A stretch of DNA of 6,986 nt from MAG-121220-bin8 sp965655865 (GCA_965655865.1 CBFHJJ010000035.1:1-6986); one strand, 5' to 3'. Numbered from the stretch's first letter, positions 1 through 6,830 are shown. Notes: a model not told the origin generated them from the sequence alone. A program made the numbers and translations.

Positions 1-62
1 AGCATAGTGCTAACTGAAAAAATCATAACAAAAACTGATAATACTTTAACTAATTTTTTCAT
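1..62 (-). CDS. Exported protein, N-terminal fragment (cut by left window edge)
   Basis: An ATG at 62-60 on the minus strand opens a frame that stays open to the window edge, giving 20 complete codons. The peptide starts MKKLVKVLSVFVMIF and continues SVSTM. This is a textbook signal-peptide start: three lysines within the first six residues, then a hydrophobic core of about ten residues. The product is therefore probably secreted, outer-membrane or a lipoprotein, but the cleavage site and mature part lie outside the window. A perfect Bacteroidota -7 box sits 29 nt upstream of the ATG, and the leader between them is A-rich, as expected for ribosome recruitment without Shine-Dalgarno pairing in this phylum. 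The gene follows the helicase gene on the same strand after a 78-nt spacer and seems to have its own promoter. The family cannot be named from so little; an OmpA-like protein is only a guess from remembered flavobacterial gene order. Confidence 0.6.
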   Translation of the reverse strand, partial: MKKLVKVLSVFVMIFSVSTM

Positions 63-91
63 TGAATAATTTTTTTTATAATTCTGTAGTG

Positions 92-99
92 CAAACTTA
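92..99 (-). promoter_or_regulatory. Bacteroidota -7 promoter box for the exported protein
   Basis: The minus strand reads TAAGTTTG here, an exact match to the Bacteroidota sigma-A -7 consensus TAnnTTTG. A transcription start about 5-7 nt downstream would leave a leader of roughly 25 nt before the ATG at 62-60. No TTG is seen at the expected -33 distance (about 17-23 nt upstream), so only half of the promoter consensus is present. The position, orientation and A-rich leader all fit the downstream gene. I found no other exact match in the spacers between genes of this window. Confidence 0.5.
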
Positions 100-140
100 A
101 TGAATTTATAGGATATAGGCGTTTAAAAAAAATTTTTGTT

Positions 141-3100
141 CTATTTAACTTTTACTATGTCTATCAAATTATCTACATAAACTAACACGGAAACTTCTAG
201 TTTGTAGCCCATTTTTTTTAAAGTTTTTTGATATTTCAAAATCTGTTTTTGATCTTTTGTAGATTTTTCTCCTGTTTTGTAATCTATAATAACTACTCTG
301 TTAGGATCTAAAAAAACAAGCCTGTCTGGCTTAATTATTTTATTAGACTCGGTAAAAATTTCTTGTTCGCAATAAACCAAGTTGCCTTTTGAAAAATAGT
401 CTTTTAAGTCAGGGTGCTCAATAACGCTTTTTGACAATTTTATAACCTTGTCTTTAATGGTTTTATCAACTGATGTTGAGAGTTTTAGCTCGTTTTTTTC
501 TTTGAAATAATCGGTTTCGAATTCAATATTGGACATGAATTCATGAAAAACATTGCCAAAAACAATTTTTTCATTTAAAAACTTAGTGTCTGGGGTGGGG
601 TGAAAAAATTTGGTTTCATAACCTTTAAAACAAGAGGGCGCTTCGTTTTTTTTGAATTTTTCTTTATACAGAGGTTCTCCCCAGTTGTACTTATTATGAC
701 CCTCTTTCCACTTTGCTGAATCTTCTAAAAAAGCTCTGATTATTTGATTGTGAGAGTTAATAGATTTTGTTTTAGGATGTTCTGAAATCAAATGAAGTTC
801 GTCTACCGCTCTAGTCAAGGCAACGTATAATAAGTTTAAATTATCTAACTCCTCATTTGAACTTATGTTATCGTATTCCTTAAGGAAAGCATCAGAGTAT
901 TCTCTAAAGTTTTCATTGAAAGGGATTAAAATGTTTTTTGAAAGATTTTCGTCAAAAACAGGAAGCCAGTTTCTTTTTCCAGAATTTCTGTGAGTCACTG
1001 AATCAACAAAAGGATAAATAACAATTGGAAATTCCAAGCCTTTTGCCTTATGAATGGTTAAAACCTGTACTGCGTTTTTAGAACTACCAGAGGGTATTTT
1101 TATTTTTGTGTTGTTTTGTTTCCAAAAAATCAAAAACTCCTTTTCATTATTTTTGTTTTGAGAAACCTGTTCGAATATAACCTCTCTAAAGAACAAAATA
1201 TATGGGTCGGTATTGCTCAAATCCATATTAAGCTCCTTGATGAAAAAATCTACAGATTCTATAAAAGACATTTCAAAAGCCCTGTAAAGGCTGAAAGCGT
1301 TTAGGTTTTTAAGAAAACTTTTGAATTCATTCTTTAAGTTTTCTTTATAAAACTCAAACAGGTCTTTTGGTTTAACTAAAGAGGCAAAACTTCCAATTAG
1401 TATAGCTCTAGCTTCTTGATTGTTGTTGTCAACTTTTAGTTTAATTAAGTTGATTAAAAGTTCTATTTTTTCGGAGTTGTTAATTGAAAGTGAGTCTTGA
1501 GATAAAACAGAAACATTCTTTTCAATTAACCACTCAGATATTTGAGACGACTGTTTGTTGTCTCTGACTAAAACTGCAATTTCTGACTGTTCAAATCCTC
1601 TAGAAAGACAATTCTTTATTTGAGATAATGTTTCTTTTAACACACTCTCCAGTTGTTGTTCTTTTTTAAAATCTTTATTTATAAAAGTTATTGACACGTG
1701 TCCATTAGAAAAATTATTTTGTTTCTGATCTGAGCCTTGTAAAAATATTTTTTTATGATAATTTGATTTCAATAGTCCTGATGCGTACTTAAACAACGAA
1801 TTGTTAAATTTTATTATTTCATTTCTGCTTCTAAAATTTACAGGAAGATTTGTTATGTTTTTCTGTACACTAAAAGGGGTTTTTTTGTTTAAAAGAAGTG
1901 ACACAAATATTTTTGGATCTGCCCCTCTCCATCTGTACACTGACTGTTTTGGGTCTCCAACCAAAAAAAGAGAGCCCTGGCTTTCGTTTTCCTGGTAAGA
2001 CTCTAAGGCATGCGAAATTAATGGTATTAAATTTTTCCACTGTAAATTAGAGGTGTCTTGAAATTCATCTATTAAATAATCGTTAAACTTGACTCCTAGT
2101 TTTTCGTATAAATATGGTGTGGGCTGATTTGCTATTTCCTTGTAAATAAGCTTATTAAATTTTGAAAGCAAAAGCTCATTCTTTTCTTTTTGAATATCTT
2201 CAGAGTTTGATTTTATTATCTTTAGAAGAATTGACGGTGTTAATGAATACAAAAAAGAATTCAAAACTTTTATTTTAATCAGACACTCTTTTAGTTCTAA
2301 AAACATTTCAAAAAGATTTGCCACAAAAACGTTTAGTTTTTCGGGGTCTTTTTTTAAACAACTTTTATTTATTAAGGTGTTTTTTTCAAATAGAGTTGAA
2401 ATGCTTTTCATTGAGCTCCATTTAAACGAGTTGTTTTGCACAGATGTAATAAATTTTGGAAAAGAATTTCTTGAAAAAGCAATTTCCATACCTTGGTTTG
2501 AAATGTTTTTTTCAATCTTTATTAGCAAACTTTTTAACTCACTACTTAGGTCGTTTAATCTAATTTCTATCTGGTTTTTTAGTGCCTTAAATTCTTTTAA
2601 AGAACTTTTTTCAATTTGTTCTACGTCACTAATTTCATTTTCTTTTAGTACGGACTGTGCAAACTCCTTTAAATCAAATTCAACATCCCATGATTTTCCT
2701 TCCGAGATTTTTTTAATAGAGAAATCTTTAATTAAGCTTTTAATTTCTTCTTTATTTTCAATGTTTTCAAAAATCCTTGAAACGGACTGATCTAAAATCT
2801 CTTCTGCTTCAATTACCACTCTAAAATCTGGATCCAAATTGAGTTCTCTATAAAACGACCTAATAATATGATGGTTAAAACTGTCCAGGGTTTCTATTTG
2901 AAAAAAAGAATAGTTGTGCAATAACAGATTAAGTCTTTCTTTAGCTAATACAATAATTTTCGCGCTTGAGAAAGCTAGTTCTTTTTTTACTTGCTCGAAC
3001 ATTTCTGTTGGGCTATCTTTAATTTCAGATTCTGAAAAATCTTTTAAATTTTTTAAAATCCTGCTTTTCATTTCAGCTGCCGCTCTATTTGTAAAAGTTA

Positions 3101-3326
3101 AAGCAAGTATTCTTTTGAAATAATTTTCGTCTTTAGATTTAAGAATTTTAATTAAAATTCTTTTGGTTAAAGCNNNNNNNNNNNNNNNNNNNNNNNNNNN
3201 NNNNNNNNNNNNNNNNNNNNNNNNNNNNNNNNNNNNNNNNNNNNNNNNNNNNNNNNNNNNNNNNNNNNNNNCAAATGTTTTCCCAGAGCCAGCAGAAGCG
3301 TTTATTATGTCAAATTTAGAAATCAA
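141..3326 (-). CDS. AddA/RecB-like UvrD helicase with C-terminal PD-(D/E)XK nuclease
   Basis: Superfamily 1A ATP-dependent DNA helicase-nuclease of the AddA/RecB type, expected to unwind and resect double-strand breaks in the cytoplasm to prepare recombination. Residue numbers here include 33 unknown residues from the N gap. Visible motifs in order: Walker A ASAGSGKTF (10-18); motif Ia LALTFTNRAAAEMK (from about 74); Walker B DEFQDT (420-425); motif III GDPKQSVYRWRG (457-468); motif IV NFRSR (about 497); motif V LTIHKAKGLEF (756-766); motif VI LLYVALTRA (832-840). The C-terminal nuclease looks complete: FHEFM with His928, then Asp1001 (KPDRLV) and DYKTG with Asp1015 and Lys1017. The frame is 1061 codons; without the gap it would be about 1028. 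The only usable start is TTG at 3326-3324, because an in-frame TAA lies four codons upstream and no ATG intervenes. The N-terminus places Walker A at residue 10, as expected. No AddB-like partner lies beside it. The addA name is likely in role but not certain, so no symbol is given. Confidence 0.9.
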   Translation of the reverse strand: MISKFDIINASAGSGKTFXXXXXXXXXXXXXXXXXXXXXXXXXXXXXXXXXALTKRILIKILKSKDENYFKRILALTFTNRAAAEMKSRILKNLKDFSESEIKDSPTEMFEQVKKELAFSSAKIIVLAKERLNLLLHNYSFFQIETLDSFNHHIIRSFYRELNLDPDFRVVIEAEEILDQSVSRIFENIENKEEIKSLIKDFSIKKISEGKSWDVEFDLKEFAQSVLKENEISDVEQIEKSSLKEFKALKNQIEIRLNDLSSELKSLLIKIEKNISNQGMEIAFSRNSFPKFITSVQNNSFKWSSMKSISTLFEKNTLINKSCLKKDPEKLNVFVANLFEMFLELKECLIKIKVLNSFLYSLTPSILLKIIKSNSEDIQKEKNELLLSKFNKLIYKEIANQPTPYLYEKLGVKFNDYLIDEFQDTSNLQWKNLIPLISHALESYQENESQGSLFLVGDPKQSVYRWRGADPKIFVSLLLNKKTPFSVQKNITNLPVNFRSRNEIIKFNNSLFKYASGLLKSNYHKKIFLQGSDQKQNNFSNGHVSITFINKDFKKEQQLESVLKETLSQIKNCLSRGFEQSEIAVLVRDNKQSSQISEWLIEKNVSVLSQDSLSINNSEKIELLINLIKLKVDNNNQEARAILIGSFASLVKPKDLFEFYKENLKNEFKSFLKNLNAFSLYRAFEMSFIESVDFFIKELNMDLSNTDPYILFFREVIFEQVSQNKNNEKEFLIFWKQNNTKIKIPSGSSKNAVQVLTIHKAKGLEFPIVIYPFVDSVTHRNSGKRNWLPVFDENLSKNILIPFNENFREYSDAFLKEYDNISSNEELDNLNLLYVALTRAVDELHLISEHPKTKSINSHNQIIRAFLEDSAKWKEGHNKYNWGEPLYKEKFKKNEAPSCFKGYETKFFHPTPDTKFLNEKIVFGNVFHEFMSNIEFETDYFKEKNELKLSTSVDKTIKDKVIKLSKSVIEHPDLKDYFSKGNLVYCEQEIFTESNKIIKPDRLVFLDPNRVVIIDYKTGEKSTKDQKQILKYQKTLKKMGYKLEVSVLVYVDNLIDIVKVK
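3174..3271. other. Assembly gap (98 Ns) inside the helicase gene
   Basis: These are 98 undetermined bases between the Walker A codons and motif Ia of the helicase. The flanking sequences stay in one frame across the gap: one base before it plus 98 Ns makes 33 codons. The two flanks read GKTF before the gap and ALTKRILIKIL after it. When joined directly they reproduce the usual spacing between these two motifs in this family, so the gap probably represents little or no missing sequence. Confidence 0.97.
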
Positions 3327-3408
3327 AAAAAAATGTTAGTTACTAGTAAAAATACACGATTATTAATTATTTTTATGACATCTATTTTTTAATTTAAAAC
3401 TTTACAAT
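3327..3408. promoter_or_regulatory. Divergent promoter region between helicase and sod genes
   Basis: This 82-bp, very A/T-rich spacer separates two genes transcribed away from each other, so both promoters, or at least their cores, should lie here. No exact TAnnTTTG box is present on either strand. The best one-mismatch candidates are TATTTTTA at 3368-3375 on the plus strand (33 nt before the sod ATG) and TATTTTTA at 3354-3347 on the minus strand (20 nt before the helicase TTG). In such A/T-rich DNA these may be chance matches. Neither gene has a Shine-Dalgarno sequence. A run of nine A/T pairs (3325-3333) abuts the helicase start. No clear palindromic operator is visible. Confidence 0.4.
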
Positions 3409-4017
3409 ATGTCTTTTGAACTGCCTGCATTAAAATATAACACTGATTCTCTTGAGCCTCACATTGATACTAGAACAATGGAAATTCATCATGGCAAGCA
3501 CCATGCGGGATATACAAACAATCTTAACAATGCTATAAAAGGAACAGATCTTGAAGGCAGCTCAATTGAGGATATTTTAACAGGTCTGGATTTAAATAAT
3601 TCTGCTGTCAGAAATAATGGTGGTGGGTTTTTTAACCACTCTCTATTTTGGAATATCATGAGTCCAAATGGAGGAGGTGAGCCGAGCGGTGAATTGGCAA
3701 GTGCAATCGAGTCTTCTTTTGGGAGTTTCGCAGAATTTAAAACGCTCTTCTCCAAAGCTGCGGGAACCAGATTTGGTTCTGGTTGGGCTTGGCTATGTGT
3801 TCATAAAGGCGGAAAGCTTGAGGTTTGTTCAACTGCCAACCAAGACAATCCGTTAATGAACGGTATTGGCTGTGGAGGATATCCAATATTAGGTTTAGAT
3901 GTTTGGGAGCATGCGTATTACTTAAATTATCAAAACAGGCGTCCTGATTATGTTTCTGGATTTTTTAATGTAATTGACTGGGATGCGGTATTAAAAAACT
4001 ATAACGAAAAGGCTTAA
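3409..4017 (+). CDS. Superoxide dismutase, Fe/Mn family, Mn-type residues
   Basis: Converts superoxide to oxygen and hydrogen peroxide. There is no signal peptide, so it is cytoplasmic. The 202-residue length is normal for the family. The four metal ligands are all present: His27 (MEIHHGKHH), His77 (NHSLFW), and Asp164 and His168 (DVWEHAYY). Gly73 just before NHSLFW and Gln145 in ANQDNPLM are the pattern of manganese enzymes; iron enzymes carry the outer-sphere glutamine near position 73 instead. Mn use, or use of either metal, is therefore more likely than strict Fe use, but residues alone do not settle metal choice. The ATG at 3409 gives the expected N-terminus (MSFELPALKY) with no extra residues. 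It is the only plus-strand gene in the window, divergent from the helicase and convergent with the PurF-like gene, whose stop codon interlocks with its own. Whether the symbol should be sodA or sodB is ambiguous, so it is left blank. Confidence 0.96.
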   Translation: MSFELPALKYNTDSLEPHIDTRTMEIHHGKHHAGYTNNLNNAIKGTDLEGSSIEDILTGLDLNNSAVRNNGGGFFNHSLFWNIMSPNGGGEPSGELASAIESSFGSFAEFKTLFSKAAGTRFGSGWAWLCVHKGGKLEVCSTANQDNPLMNGIGCGGYPILGLDVWEHAYYLNYQNRRPDYVSGFFNVIDWDAVLKNYNEKA

Positions 4018-4031
4018 TACGCTCTTTTTTT
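4007..4031. terminator. Possible bidirectional terminator between convergent sod and PurF-like genes
   Basis: The left arm AAAAGGC (4007-4013) can pair with GCTCTTTT (4021-4028) with one bulged T, around a seven-base loop TTAATAC. On the plus strand the right arm runs into seven Ts (4025-4031), which suits intrinsic termination of sod. On the minus strand the stem is followed by only four Ts (4010-4007), so termination of the PurF-like gene would be weaker. The stem is short (three G-C and four A-T pairs) and lies inside both coding ends, so it could be incidental. The convergent layout leaves no other place for a terminator between the two genes. Confidence 0.4.
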
Positions 4032-5879
4032 AGTGCCCTCATAGTAATTAACAAAAGACTGATTAACAACCTTATTGCCTCCTGGTGTTGGATAATTTCC
4101 GGTAAAATACCAGTCTCCTAGGTTTTTTGGACATGCTGAATGAAGACTTTCTACTGTTTGGAAAATTACCTCAACATCTGTTTTTATTTCTTTTTCCTTC
4201 AAAATTTTTGAAATTTGATTAGAAATATCCTCGTCTGAATAATCAGTATAGATTTTTTTAACTTTATTTTTCATTTTTGAAGAAGGAAGTTTTAGCTCTT
4301 TTAAACAATCTTTGTAAGTCTCTTTTATAAGATCTTCTTTTCCTTCAACTTTAAGCAAATCAATTGCAGCTCTAAAGGCAATAAAGTCTTCCATTTTTGC
4401 CATATCTATTCCATAGCAGTCTGGATATCTAATCTGAGGTGCACTTGAAACCACTACTATTTTCTTTGGGTTTAATCTGTCTAAAATTTTTAAAATACTT
4501 TTTTGCAACGTAGTTCCTCTAACAATACTGTCATCAATAATAACAAGTGTGTCTGTTTTTTTTATAGAGCCGTAAGTGATGTCGTAAACGTGAGCTACTA
4601 ATTCATCTCTGTTTTCATCGTCAGCAATAAATGTTCTAAGTTTTGCGTCTTTAATTGCAACCTTTTCAATTCTTGGCTTTAATGAAAAAATTTTTTCTAA
4701 GTTTTCTTTTGATATTTCTTGTTTTTCATCAAGTAGCTTTACAATGGCTTGACTGCTTATATATTTTTGTGCTTCTTGAACCAATCCAAAAAAAGAGGTT
4801 TCTGCTGTGTTTGGAATATAAGAGAAAACTGTGTTTTTTAAGTCGCTGTTTATGGATTTTAGTATTTTAGGAAAAAGTAATTCTCCTAGTTTTTTTCTTT
4901 CTAAGTATATTTCTTTATCACTTCCTCTTGAAAAATATATTCTTTCAAAAGAACATGCTTTGCGTTCTCTTTTTTCAAGAATAGGAACGGTCAAAGTTTT
5001 TCCTGATTTTTTAATTATTATACTGTGTCCTGCTTCAAGTTCTTTGATTTCTTCAAAAGTTGTGTTGAAAACGGTTTGAATTACAGGTCTTTCTGAAGCA
5101 ACAACAACAACTTCATCATCTTTGTAATAATAAGCCGGTCGAATTGCTGAAGGATCTCTTAAAACAAAAGCGTCTCCATGGCCTAAAAGACCCGCCATTG
5201 CATATCCTCCGTCCCAATCTCTTGAGGCTTTTTTTAAAACCTTGCTGATCTTGAGTCTTTTTTCAATTAAAGGAGAAGCCTCTTGCTTATTGAAGCCTTC
5301 TTTTTTTAAATCTTTATAAATTTTGTGTACAGCGTCATCAAGAAAGTGTCCTATTTTTTCCATGACAGTCACTGAGTCCACTTTGCTTTTTGGATGCTGA
5401 CCTAGCTTAACCAAGTTCTCAAACAATTCCTGATTATTGGTCATATTAAAGTTTCCTGCAACAATTAAATTTCTATGGGTCCAATTGTTTTGTCTTAAAA
5501 AGGGATGAACGCTTTCTATATTGTTTTTGCCAAACGTTCCATATCTTACGTGTCCAAGTAAAAGTTCTGCTTGAAAAGGGACGTTCCCTTCCAATTCATT
5601 AGAGGCAGCTATTCTTTCGCTTACTCTTGTAAAAACTTCTTGGATTGGTTGTTTGGCAGAAGACCTTTCTCTAAAAATATATTTTTCTCCTGGTTTAGCT
5701 CCAATTTTTACAGTTGCTAGCCCTGCTCCATCTTGACCTCTATTGTGCTGTTTTTCCATCATCAAATACATCTTGTTCGCTCCGTAAGATTTTGAACCGT
5801 ATTTTTTTTGATAAAATTCCAGGGGTTTAAGCAGTCTTATAAGAGCTATTCCGCATTCGTGTTTAATTTGATCGCTCAT
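4014..5879 (-). CDS. Amidophosphoribosyltransferase homologue (PurF-like), long Bacteroidota form
   Basis: Homologue of glutamine PRPP amidotransferase, the enzyme that makes phosphoribosylamine from PRPP and glutamine in the first step of purine synthesis. The N-terminal Ntn glutaminase domain shows Cys9 in ECGIA, RGQDGAG (47-53) and GHVRYGTFG (109-117, with the glutamine-binding Arg112). A type I phosphoribosyltransferase domain carries the PRPP loop IIDDSIVRGTT (447-457). It is 621 residues long, against about 505 in E. coli PurF, with inserts after the glutaminase core and before a conserved-looking tail GDWYFTGNYPTPGG (588-601). Cys9 must be N-terminal to act, so removal of an eight-residue presequence ending in Glu is expected, as in Bacillus PurF. 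Two oddities: the oxyanion-hole NG of classical enzymes reads Ala141-Gly142, and the CxxC of the Fe-S type is absent from the tail. Bacteroidota often carry a second, classical purF elsewhere, so this may be a paralogue with a shifted role. The ATG at 5879 follows pfkB by 39 nt. Confidence 0.87.
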   Translation of the reverse strand: MSDQIKHECGIALIRLLKPLEFYQKKYGSKSYGANKMYLMMEKQHNRGQDGAGLATVKIGAKPGEKYIFRERSSAKQPIQEVFTRVSERIAASNELEGNVPFQAELLLGHVRYGTFGKNNIESVHPFLRQNNWTHRNLIVAGNFNMTNNQELFENLVKLGQHPKSKVDSVTVMEKIGHFLDDAVHKIYKDLKKEGFNKQEASPLIEKRLKISKVLKKASRDWDGGYAMAGLLGHGDAFVLRDPSAIRPAYYYKDDEVVVVASERPVIQTVFNTTFEEIKELEAGHSIIIKKSGKTLTVPILEKRERKACSFERIYFSRGSDKEIYLERKKLGELLFPKILKSINSDLKNTVFSYIPNTAETSFFGLVQEAQKYISSQAIVKLLDEKQEISKENLEKIFSLKPRIEKVAIKDAKLRTFIADDENRDELVAHVYDITYGSIKKTDTLVIIDDSIVRGTTLQKSILKILDRLNPKKIVVVSSAPQIRYPDCYGIDMAKMEDFIAFRAAIDLLKVEGKEDLIKETYKDCLKELKLPSSKMKNKVKKIYTDYSDEDISNQISKILKEKEIKTDVEVIFQTVESLHSACPKNLGDWYFTGNYPTPGGNKVVNQSFVNYYEGTKKRAY

Positions 5880-5918
5880 TGACGCTTTGTACTTCGCATT
5901 AAAAATACTTAAATTTCT
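5880..5918 (-). promoter_or_regulatory. Leader between pfkB and PurF-like gene, possible internal promoter or tiny leader ORF
   Basis: This 39-nt spacer holds GTATTTTTA (5908-5900 on the minus strand), one mismatch from the Bacteroidota -7 box and 20 nt before the ATG. It also holds an ATG at 5899-5897 opening a seven-codon frame, MRSTKRQ, whose TGA (5878-5876) overlaps the gene's ATG. The two readings exclude each other, because a start site set by that box would fall inside the tiny frame. No terminator or strong Shine-Dalgarno sequence is seen, so read-through from pfkB is the simplest expectation. Confidence 0.25.
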
Positions 5919-6830
5919 TTAATACCTTGTATATTTCTTAAATTCTTTCAGTCTGTTTTGAAAAGCTTCTTTAGAGAGGTTTTCCATTTGTGAAGTTCCA
6001 AAACCCTCAACACAAAATGATGCCATGACTGTTCCGTGGACAACTGCAAGTTTTAAGGTCTCAAAATTTAAATCATTGTTTTGAGACAAAAACCCTGCAA
6101 ATCCTCCTGCAAAAGTATCTCCTGCACCTGTTGGGTCTTTGACTTTTTTTACAGGATAAGCAGGAATTGTAAAGAATTCGTTTTTACTAAACAACATCGC
6201 TCCATGTTCTCCTTTTTTAATAACAACGTGCTTTGGTCCCATTTTTAGTATTTCCTCTGCGGCATTAAAAAGAGTGTTTTTTCCAGAAAGCTGTAAAGCT
6301 TCTTCATCATTTATAATAATAATATTTGCTTTTACTATTACTTTTAAAAGCTCTTCTAATGAATTATCCATCCAAAAATTCATGGTATCAAGAATAACAC
6401 ATCTACTTTCAGAGCTAATTTGATTTAAAACCGTGCTCTGCACGGCTGGATGAAGGTTTCCTAAAACTATGATTTCGGAGCTAGAGTTTTGTTCGTTTAA
6501 TACTGGATTGAAATCTGCCAATACGTTTAGCTGGGTGTTTAGCGTGTCTCTTTTATTCCAGTCCTTATGGTATTTTCCTTTCCAATAAAAGGTTTTTCCC
6601 TTTGTGATAACTTCAATTGAACTTATGTTCAACCCTTTAGAACTAAGTAAGTCTAAATATTTTTGGTCAAAATCTCCGCCAACGACCGAAATGATTGAGG
6701 CTTGGGATTCAAATATGGCTGAGCTTAAGCCGATGTATGTTGCTGCTCCTCCTAATATTTTGCCCGAATTTTCTTTAGGTGTTTCTATTTCGTCAAAGGC
6801 TACGGTTCCTACAATTAATGTTTTTTTCAA
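5919..6830 (-). CDS. PfkB/ribokinase-family carbohydrate kinase
   Basis: A cytoplasmic kinase of the ribokinase/PfkB fold, transferring phosphate from ATP to a hydroxyl of a sugar or nucleoside. Its substrate cannot be read from the sequence. It has 303 residues, normal for the family. The N-terminal strand MKKTLIVGTVAFDEIETP is followed by the sugar-side glycine motif GGAATYIGL (28-36), where the usual Asn is Thr. The C-terminal signature DPTGAGDTFAGGF (232-244) carries the anion-hole glycines and the catalytic base Asp238. The start is TTG at 6830-6828, overlapping the rnhA stop as TTGA; there is no better ATG, and the predicted N-terminus begins directly at the first beta strand. This tight overlap suggests translational coupling to rnhA. 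The PurF-like gene follows after 39 nt, so a role in nucleotide or pentose metabolism is tempting, but context alone does not prove it. Confidence 0.92.
   Translation of the reverse strand: MKKTLIVGTVAFDEIETPKENSGKILGGAATYIGLSSAIFESQASIISVVGGDFDQKYLDLLSSKGLNISSIEVITKGKTFYWKGKYHKDWNKRDTLNTQLNVLADFNPVLNEQNSSSEIIVLGNLHPAVQSTVLNQISSESRCVILDTMNFWMDNSLEELLKVIVKANIIIINDEEALQLSGKNTLFNAAEEILKMGPKHVVIKKGEHGAMLFSKNEFFTIPAYPVKKVKDPTGAGDTFAGGFAGFLSQNNDLNFETLKLAVVHGTVMASFCVEGFGTSQMENLSKEAFQNRLKEFKKYTRY

Noticed and set aside
1..69. Plus-strand frame open from the left edge to a TAA at 67-69
   Set aside because: Only 22 codons with no recognisable family. The opposite strand over the same bases gives a clear signal peptide with a promoter, which is the better explanation.
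125..141. A-run then T-run after the helicase stop as an intrinsic terminator
   Set aside because: The run of As followed by Ts is self-complementary but has no G-C stem and no loop, so it would not make a stable terminator hairpin.
2377..2790. Plus-strand open frame of 137 codons antisense to the helicase
   Set aside because: It lies wholly inside the strongly supported helicase gene, and its Phe/Ser/Leu-rich translation is what antisense of a Lys/Glu/Asn-rich A/T-rich gene gives. No motif or start signal is visible.
3489..3755. Minus-strand frame of 88 codons inside sod
   Set aside because: It is antisense to a highly conserved enzyme with all metal ligands intact and has no independent support.
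4655..5079. Two overlapping plus-strand frames antisense to the PurF-like gene
   Set aside because: They have a Phe/Leu-rich composition, no recognisable domain, no promoter, and lie fully within a conserved coding region; they are shadows.
5882..5897. Apparent palindrome CGCTTTGTACTTCGC before the PurF-like gene as an operator
   Set aside because: Only the central GTAC is a true palindrome; the outer arms are mirror-like rather than complementary, so no dyad operator is supported.
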